This document shows, one piece after another, positions 7,175-10,760 of a stretch of 10,760 nucleotides of DNA. Origin of the DNA: an uncultured Synergistales bacterium (GTDB lineage Bacteria > Synergistota > Synergistia > Synergistales > Aminobacteriaceae); NCBI GenBank assembly GCA_905233515.1, contig CAJOEQ010000013.1, forward strand, positions 1-10,760, read 5' to 3'. The translations under genes and the position numbers were made by a program. Under the pieces are notes generated by a model, which saw only the letters and a program-made list of their open reading frames with translations, did no database searches and was not told where the DNA came from. Each line of letters begins with the position of its first letter. The first letter of the stretch is position 1.

Positions 7175-7619
7175 ATGCGTATTGCTTAGATTTATATTTT
7201 CTGCGTTTAATTTCGCGTGTTATGCCGAGTTTTTGCATTAAGGCATCCTGTAAAGTTTGTGAGAAGTTGATATCTGCTTCCTTACCTTCATGTAGAAGCC
7301 AAGCAGGTACAGTAACAGTTTTGCTCATAGCCTTATCGTTGAATTTAGCACGAACTGCAGGCATTGAAATACGAATTAGCGATACAATCTGATTAGACTT
7401 TAATTGTTTTTTTATCTCAAGCACATCAGAAGGTTCAGGGATTGGAGTATTATCCTGTTCATCAGAGAAAAGCCGAAAACTTAATGCATCGGTCGCCATG
7501 TAAACGGCTTCATCATTATTATCAGCGCAGGATAAACAGCCGGGTAAGTCAGGGAACTTAATAGAAATTCCGTCATCAGCATAATTAAATATTGCTGGGA
7601 ACGTATAAATATCTTTCAT
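7173..7619 (-). CDS. hicB: HicB family antitoxin
   Basis: This is the antitoxin that binds and blocks HicA and represses the operon. It has 148 residues from the ATG at 7619. The N-terminal half is a degraded RNase H-like HicB fold (YTFPAIFNYADDGISIKFPD, LPGCLSCADNNDEAVYMATDAL), the hallmark being the F-P-DLPGC-S-AD-EA-A series. The C-terminal part (TVTVPAWLLHEGKEADINFS, then QTLQDALMQKLG) reads as a ribbon-helix-helix DNA-binding domain. An AAGGAG site lies 12 bases before this ATG; the TTG at 7628 is too near that site to be the start. It is downstream of hicA with 38 bases between, the common hicA-hicB order. The promoter is upstream of hicA. Confidence 0.92.
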   Translation of the reverse strand: MKDIYTFPAIFNYADDGISIKFPDLPGCLSCADNNDEAVYMATDALSFRLFSDEQDNTPIPEPSDVLEIKKQLKSNQIVSLIRISMPAVRAKFNDKAMSKTVTVPAWLLHEGKEADINFSQTLQDALMQKLGITREIKRRKYKSKQYA

Positions 7620-7650
7620 TATTGGCAACTCTCCTTATGTTAAAATTTGT

Positions 7651-7667
7651 GGGGGAGTTATTCCCCC
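7651..7667 (-). promoter_or_regulatory. Intercistronic hairpin over the hicA stop codon
   Basis: A perfect 6-bp inverted repeat with a 5-base loop (read on the minus strand GGGGGA-ATAAC-TCCCCC) encloses the hicA TAA stop. It is followed by an A/T-rich ACAAATTTT rather than a full T run. It may act as a weak terminator, RNA stabiliser or coupling element setting the HicA to HicB ratio. That function is inference. Confidence 0.55.
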
Positions 7668-7912
7668 GATAATCCTGCTTGAATGAGAATATCTTTTCTC
7701 GTATCTTCAGGAAGTGTTTTGCGTTCGGCTGGCACAGTAACTTTTCCTTTTTTAGTAGGATGGATGAATTGCTGATGACTTGAGCCGGACTTTTTACGTT
7801 GTTTGCTTTTGTCTTCAATCCAGCCGTCTAATTTTAATAACCGGATTGCTTCATCGCTTGAAAGAGTTTTTTTATTAAGTAATTTTTGAAATTCTTTGTC
7901 CTTCTTGGACAT
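7658..7912 (-). CDS. hicA: HicA family toxin (mRNA interferase)
   Basis: This is the toxin of a HicAB type II system: a small double-stranded-RNA-binding-fold mRNA interferase that cleaves RNA and blocks growth until neutralised by HicB (family knowledge). It has 84 residues. The catalytic region is SGSSHQQFIHPTKKGKVTVP, with His46 the likely catalytic residue. The family C-terminus TLPEDTRKDILIQAGL is intact. The N-terminal ~20 residues before SSDEAIRLLKLDGW are a Lys-rich extension beyond the usual ~60-residue core. A GAGGTGA site precedes the ATG at 7912, and a consensus promoter lies 30-60 bases upstream. Frame and key residues are intact, so it is likely active. Confidence 0.93.
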   Translation of the reverse strand: MSKKDKEFQKLLNKKTLSSDEAIRLLKLDGWIEDKSKQRKKSGSSHQQFIHPTKKGKVTVPAERKTLPEDTRKDILIQAGLSGE

Positions 7913-7942
7913 TTCATCACCTCGTTTTGTTAAGATAGATAT

Positions 7943-7970
7943 ATTTTAACACGTTTTTAAAATGTGTCAA
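7943..7970 (-). promoter_or_regulatory. Sigma-70 type promoter of hicAB
   Basis: On the minus strand there is a perfect -35 TTGACA (7965-7970), a 16-base spacer and -10 TAAAAT (7943-7948). The spacing to the hicA ATG leaves a leader of about 25 bases. This is the best promoter in the window and reads only towards hicA-hicB. Confidence 0.75.
7949..7967. promoter_or_regulatory. Palindromic operator candidate for HicB autoregulation
   Basis: The 19-base near-perfect palindrome ACAC-g-TTTT-t-AAAA-t-GTGT fills the spacer between -35 and -10 of the hicAB promoter. HicB of the ribbon-helix-helix type binds such palindromes and represses its own operon in known cases; for this sequence it is inference. 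The same site lies upstream of the + strand gene at 8003 and could influence it too. Confidence 0.6.
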
Positions 7971-8002
7971 TAAAATAATAAAAATTGATAGGAGCTAGAA
8001 AA

Positions 8003-8239
8003 ATGACACTTTATGAGGCAAGACAAATTATAAAAATAGGCGGCAAATATCGACACTATAAAGGCGGAGTTTATACAGTTGATAATATAGCGATAGATAC
8101 AGATACAGGCTTCGTCCTTGTTGTTTATCATAATGAAATTAACAAATATTTTGTTAGACGTGCCAGTGAATGGCTTGATACGGTAATGATTCCGCAATAT
8201 GTAGCACGTTTTGAGCTGATTGAGGACGATAAATCATGA
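8003..8239 (+). CDS. DUF1653 family protein
   Basis: This is a 78-residue protein whose core GGKYRHYKGGVYTVDNIAID, GFVLVVYHNEINKYFVR, EWLD and a terminal VARFELI matches the small SH3-like DUF1653 family. Such proteins are widespread in phages and bacteria and have no established function. The ATG at 8003 has an AGGAGC site 8 bases upstream; the in-frame TTG at 7985 sits before that site and is unlikely as start. The stop overlaps the next ATG by four bases (ATGA). It is divergent from hicAB and is the first gene after the terminator, so it needs its own promoter, for which only a weak AT-rich candidate (TAAAAT at 7971) is seen. Confidence 0.8.
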   Translation: MTLYEARQIIKIGGKYRHYKGGVYTVDNIAIDTDTGFVLVVYHNEINKYFVRRASEWLDTVMIPQYVARFELIEDDKS

Positions 8240-8445
8240 CACACGAAGAGCGCATGTATTTAACGTATTTAAAGTATCCACGCATGAGACCGGAAGGTTG
8301 GAAGCCCAGCAATACAGCAATTCAAGATTCCCCACCTGAGCCTGATGTTAACGGTGATGCATGCCCGATTTGCGGAAAAAAGACACTAATTCATGAGTCA
8401 GGCTGCGTAAAATGCAGTTCGTGTTTATGGAGTGCTTGCGGCTAA
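8236..8445 (+). CDS. Small zinc-ribbon protein of unknown function
   Basis: This is a 69-residue protein. The first 40 residues are unremarkable (a Tyr/Met-rich helix, then a Pro-rich linker). The C-terminus carries Cys43-x2-Cys46 (CPICG), Cys57, Cys60-x2-Cys63 and Cys68 in ESGCVKCSSCLWSACG. This is a likely metal-binding ribbon, and its C-terminal pattern resembles the last residues of class II (B12-dependent) ribonucleotide reductase and similar C-terminal ribbons. No catalytic region is present, so it is not a reductase. Translation is coupled to the gene before it (ATGA) and a GAGGAC site precedes it. The next gene follows after 14 bases. The ribbon is clear; function is unknown. Confidence 0.7.
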   Translation: MTHEERMYLTYLKYPRMRPEGWKPSNTAIQDSPPEPDVNGDACPICGKKTLIHESGCVKCSSCLWSACG

Positions 8446-8459
8446 TAGGAGAAAATATC

Positions 8460-8753
8460 ATGTCAGAAGTCAAATATCCCGTAAGCGAGGCCGACGAGGC
8501 AAACCAGTATTACGAGAGGCAAAAGCAGCTAAAACAGCAAGGACAAATAAATCCCGATTATTACAATGCAGGCGGAATTGAAGCAATAGACTTTATTGAG
8601 GCACACAGCTTAAATTTCAATCTCGGTAACGTTATTAAATACATAACCCGTGCAGGACTGAAACAGGGCGAGGATAGATTAACGGCTCTGACAAAAGCAA
8701 AATGGTATCTTGACCGGGAATTTTTAAGAGAGAAGCGTATACACAATGCATGA
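8460..8753 (+). CDS. DUF3310 family protein
   Basis: This is a 97-residue protein. The core NPDYYNAGGIEAIDFIEAHS, LNFNLGNVIKYITRAG, then DRLTALTKAKWYLDREF is the DUF3310 signature. This family is found in many phages, often near replication or nucleotide metabolism genes and sometimes fused to nucleotide-processing domains; its function is unproven. The ATG at 8460 has an AGGAG site 9 bases upstream. An in-frame ATG at 8412 lies inside the zinc-ribbon gene without a ribosome site and is rejected. The N-terminal 30 residues are charged (YYERQKQLKQQGQ). The end overlaps the small membrane gene at 8746. Confidence 0.85.
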   Translation: MSEVKYPVSEADEANQYYERQKQLKQQGQINPDYYNAGGIEAIDFIEAHSLNFNLGNVIKYITRAGLKQGEDRLTALTKAKWYLDREFLREKRIHNA

Positions 8754-8925
8754 TTTAATATTATTAATATTCGCAGTGATAATTATCGCGATAAATTTTC
8801 ACATATACAAATTAATCAAGCGACAACATAATTACACACTTTATATCTTAAATCAATGGCTTGACTACACGACAAGATTTTTGCGAGGTGAAGCAGAAAA
8901 TGCCGCCCGCCGCAAGACTGAATGA
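8746..8925 (+). CDS. Small single-pass membrane protein, unknown function
   Basis: This is a 59-residue protein not recognised. Residues 4-18 (LILLIFAVIIIAINF) form one strong hydrophobic segment, followed by a basic region (YKLIKRQ) and a soluble C-terminal tail ending RGEAENAARRKTE. The charge bias predicts N-out, C-in. The ATG at 8746 overlaps the DUF3310 end by 8 bases and its own end overlaps the PAAR gene by 26 bases, consistent with tight phage packing. The ribosome site (AAGAGAG) is weak. It could be a superinfection-exclusion, lysis-accessory or host-interaction protein, but nothing here decides it. Confidence 0.55.
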   Translation: MHDLILLIFAVIIIAINFHIYKLIKRQHNYTLYILNQWLDYTTRFLRGEAENAARRKTE

Positions 8926-9190
8926 TATTTGTACAGGACATGCAGACTGGCCGCCGCGTCCAAATATAGAAGGAAGCCCGAATGTTTTTGTGAATAAACG
9001 TAACTGGCATAGACAGGGCGACGCATGGGCGACACACTGTAATTCAATTCCTGAATGTCATGGCGGAGTGCTAGCGTCAGGAAGTTCAAGCGTTTTTGTG
9101 AATAAGCAGCAAGCTGGAAGAATAGGCGATCCTGTTTCTTGCGGCTCAAGCGTGGCAACTGGCAGCCCTAACGTTTTTGCAGGTGATTAA
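8900..9190 (+). CDS. PAAR-domain spike tip protein
   Basis: This is the sharp conical tip capping the spike trimer that pierces the host envelope. It has 96 residues, essentially just the PAAR fold. It starts PPAARLNDICTGH and has three beta-hairpin repeats: SPNVFVNKRNWHRQGD, SSSVFVNKQQAGRIGD and SPNVFAGD. Likely zinc ligands are His14, His46, His54 and Cys81; there are also Cys11, Cys47 and Cys53. The ATG at 8900 has a GAGGTGA site 8 bases upstream; the in-frame TTG at 8861 is unlikely. No effector extension is present. It is separated from spike gene V by 1.75 kb of accessory genes and is followed directly by U. Confidence 0.93.
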   Translation: MPPAARLNDICTGHADWPPRPNIEGSPNVFVNKRNWHRQGDAWATHCNSIPECHGGVLASGSSSVFVNKQQAGRIGDPVSCGSSVATGSPNVFAGD

Positions 9191-9193
9191 ATA

Positions 9194-9604
9194 ATGATAG
9201 GCTCATTTGGAGAAGTAGTCTTTGAGGTCTCGGACGAAAAAGTGCGAACATTCCGAGATTACCAGATACAACGCAGCGCAAAATATTCAGAACATGCTAT
9301 ACACGGGCGCAAAGGTTTATTAGAATTCACGGGACTTTCTCCAGCAAGTGCAAGCCTATCTATAAAACTTGACGCGGGACTCGGAGTCAATCCTAAAGAA
9401 GAATTAAATAACTTGCGCGAAATTCTAAATAAACATGAGGCTGTACCCTTCATTCTTGACGGAGAACCTCAAGGCGATGGCTTGTGGGTACTTGAAAGTC
9501 TGAACGAAAATTTTGAGATTATCGACAATCATGGGACTTTTATTTCTATAAATGTCTCACTAAATCTGAAAGAGTATATAGAGGTGGAAGCTAATGGAAG
9601 TTGA
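9194..9604 (+). CDS. U: Tail completion protein U
   Basis: This is a 136-residue protein of the P2 gpU family (Phage_P2_GpU). The start IGSFGEVVFEVSDEKVRTFRDYQ, then HGRKGLLEFTGLSPASASLSIKLDAGLGVNPKEELNNLREI follow the family's layout, with a Gly-Leu rich beta core and a C-terminal strand set (HGTFISINVSLNLKEY). U proteins are involved in tail completion or tail-baseplate assembly in P2; the exact place in the virion is not settled (family knowledge). An AGGTGA site overlaps the PAAR stop region. Here U lies just before W and J, whereas in P2 it lies between T and D, so gene order has been rearranged. The end overlaps W by 11 bases. Confidence 0.85.
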   Translation: MIGSFGEVVFEVSDEKVRTFRDYQIQRSAKYSEHAIHGRKGLLEFTGLSPASASLSIKLDAGLGVNPKEELNNLREILNKHEAVPFILDGEPQGDGLWVLESLNENFEIIDNHGTFISINVSLNLKEYIEVEANGS

Positions 9605-9908
9605 CGTTATAACATCACAGAATCAAGAAATAGATTTTGCGCCGTCAAATACAGTAAAAGAAGTCGTGCAGAACGTCAAAACTATTTGCTCAACACCTAA
9701 ATACAGCGTGCCTATGGATAGGCTATTCGGCATAAATGCAGCCCCCGTTGACAGGCCGACACCTAAAGCAATGGCGGAAATTCAGGCCGAAATTTTTGCA
9801 GCAATCCGAAAATATGAGCCTCGTTGCAAAGTCAAACGAGTCAGCTTTGAGGGAGATATGGACGGCAAATTATCCGTGAAAGTGAGGATTCTTATAAATG
9901 AAGAGTGA
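9594..9908 (+). CDS. W: Baseplate wedge protein W (gp25-like)
   Basis: This is a wedge component with a GPW/gp25 fold that links the sheath to baseplate J and triggers contraction (family knowledge). It has 104 residues. The visible layout is a low-complexity N-terminus (about 15 residues, ITSQNQEIDFAPS), then VKEVVQNVKTICSTPKYS and the VPMDRLFGI motif, which is diagnostic. A helix AMAEIQAEIFAAIRKYEPRCKV and two final strands follow. The start has a GAGGTGG site 7 bases upstream, within the U end. The stop overlaps the next gene by 11 bases. W followed by J is the invariant order of P2-like baseplates. Confidence 0.92.
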   Translation: MEVDVITSQNQEIDFAPSNTVKEVVQNVKTICSTPKYSVPMDRLFGINAAPVDRPTPKAMAEIQAEIFAAIRKYEPRCKVKRVSFEGDMDGKLSVKVRILINEE

Positions 9909-10760
9909 TTTATTTCCGGGACTCTCTGATATAGCTTTCGCGGACAAGGCAGCCGATGAGATAGAACGCGACATTATTACACTCTATGAGCAAATTACAG
10001 AAAGGACGCTAGCAAAAGGAGATCCAATCAGACTATTCCTTGAAACTATAACGCTTATAATTATTCATCAAAGAAGTCTGATAGATTACGCAGCAAAACA
10101 AAATTTACTCGCATATTCTGAAGGTGATTATCTTGACCATATAGGCGCGCTGCTCGGAGTTACAAGACTTGAAGCAGCAAAGGCAATGACGACTCTAAAA
10201 TTCACGCTCTCTGAAATACAGGACGAAAATATAATAATTCCTGAAGGAACGCGGGCAAGTCCCGGCAGTAATATTTTATTTGCTACAATTGAAGCGGCAG
10301 AAATTCCCGCAGGTCAGCAAGAAATTACTATTACAGCCGAATGCACAGATTCAGGCACTCAAGGAAATAATTATATTGCAGGTCAAATTCGCAGGCTCGT
10401 TGACGTGTTCCCGTATGAGATGAGCGTCGAAAATATTAGCGAGTCTTCTGGAGGCAGCGATATTGAAAGCGACGAAAATTTTAGAGAACGTATACAAATC
10501 GCTGTTGAAAGTTTTAGCGTTGCAGGACCTTATGGAGCGTATGAATATTATGCTAGGAGCGCGCATCAGGATATTATCGATGTTGCAGTAATAGGGCCGC
10601 CTGATATTGAGCCGGGATATGTCGAACTTTACCCGCTTATGAAGGGCGGAGAATTGCCGTCAAATGAAGTCCTTGCGCTAGTTCTTGAAAAATGTAATGC
10701 CGACGATGTGAGACCGTTGACTGATTGCGTTTCTGTTCATTCGCCGAAAGTTGTAGAATT
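9898..10760 (+). CDS. J: Baseplate wedge protein J (3' truncated by window edge)
   Basis: This is the wedge core protein J (Baseplate_J family, T4 gp6-like), which forms the ring that opens during contraction. The ATG at 9898 overlaps the W end, with a GTGAGGAT site upstream, and 287 codons are visible before the window ends. Features are the N-terminal helix (ITLYEQITERTLAKGDP), the LEGD-like QNLLAYSEGDYLDHIGALLG motif and the TRLEAAKA motif, then an IIPEGTRASPG beta turn (typical 'I.I..GT.....G'). SGGSDIESDENFRERI follows, and VAGPYGAYEYYARSA is the family's classic 'G....Y......A' motif. No anomaly in the visible part. Confidence 0.95.
   Translation, partial: MKSDLFPGLSDIAFADKAADEIERDIITLYEQITERTLAKGDPIRLFLETITLIIIHQRSLIDYAAKQNLLAYSEGDYLDHIGALLGVTRLEAAKAMTTLKFTLSEIQDENIIIPEGTRASPGSNILFATIEAAEIPAGQQEITITAECTDSGTQGNNYIAGQIRRLVDVFPYEMSVENISESSGGSDIESDENFRERIQIAVESFSVAGPYGAYEYYARSAHQDIIDVAVIGPPDIEPGYVELYPLMKGGELPSNEVLALVLEKCNADDVRPLTDCVSVHSPKVVE

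Noticed and set aside
7620..7628. TTG at 7628 as hicB start
   Set aside because: It lies two bases from the AAGGAG ribosome site; the ATG at 7619 has normal spacing and the family's usual beginning.
7585..7818. Second minus-strand frame across the hicA-hicB junction
   Set aside because: It is a shadow in another frame; hicA and hicB fully explain this stretch by motif.
7985..8002. TTG at 7985 as start of the DUF1653 gene
   Set aside because: It lies upstream of the AGGAGC ribosome site that serves the ATG at 8003.
8412..8459. ATG at 8412 as start of the DUF3310 gene
   Set aside because: It sits inside the zinc-ribbon gene without a ribosome site; AGGAG before 8460 sets the start.
8865..9158. 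Antisense frame opposite the PAAR gene
   Set aside because: No recognisable protein; the PAAR motifs on the + strand are unambiguous.
1..10760. CRISPR array, tRNA, insertion sequence, attachment site or diversity-generating retroelement
   Set aside because: No spaced identical repeats, cloverleaf, transposase, integrase or reverse transcriptase could be seen on either strand.

Overview
The window is a stretch of the late structural region of a contractile-tailed (myovirus, P2-like) phage or prophage. A phage-tail-like particle (tailocin or related contractile device) cannot be excluded, because no capsid, terminase, lysis, integrase or host gene is visible. Almost every gene is on the + strand, tightly packed, with Shine-Dalgarno sites and start/stop overlaps of 4 to 11 bases. 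Base composition is moderately A+T-rich with TTA/ATA/AAA-rich codon use. This fits an anaerobic gut-type bacterium (Synergistetes, Negativicutes or Clostridia are possible), but nothing here fixes the host.

Left part (1-7145), tail shaft and baseplate hub: C-terminal part of the tail sheath, tail tube, tail assembly chaperone with a predicted -1 frameshift extension (P2 E/E' type), a long tape measure protein whose C-terminal ~107 residues lie in the +1 frame, LysM-like protein X, hub protein D and spike protein V. The block ends in a rho-independent terminator (7146-7174).

Middle part (7173-8925), accessory cassette: a hicA-hicB toxin-antitoxin pair on the opposite strand, with its own consensus promoter and a palindromic operator candidate. 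Four small + strand genes follow: a DUF1653-like protein, a zinc-ribbon protein, a DUF3310-like protein and a previously unlisted 59-residue one-TM membrane protein. These are not structural genes and sit between spike gene V and the PAAR spike-tip gene.

Right part (8900-10760), rest of the baseplate: PAAR tip protein, then U (tail completion), W (gp25-like wedge) and J (baseplate wedge, running off the right edge).

Together sheath, tube, chaperone and tape measure build the tail. X, D, V and PAAR form the central hub and piercing spike, and W and J form the baseplate wedges. HicAB probably acts as a prophage-maintenance or anti-phage addiction module. The points most worth checking are the split tape measure, the chaperone frameshift, the accessory cassette inside the baseplate operon, the hicAB operator and intercistronic hairpin, and a 34-residue tryptophan repeat in the tape measure. 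There is no gene-free stretch over 300 bases.
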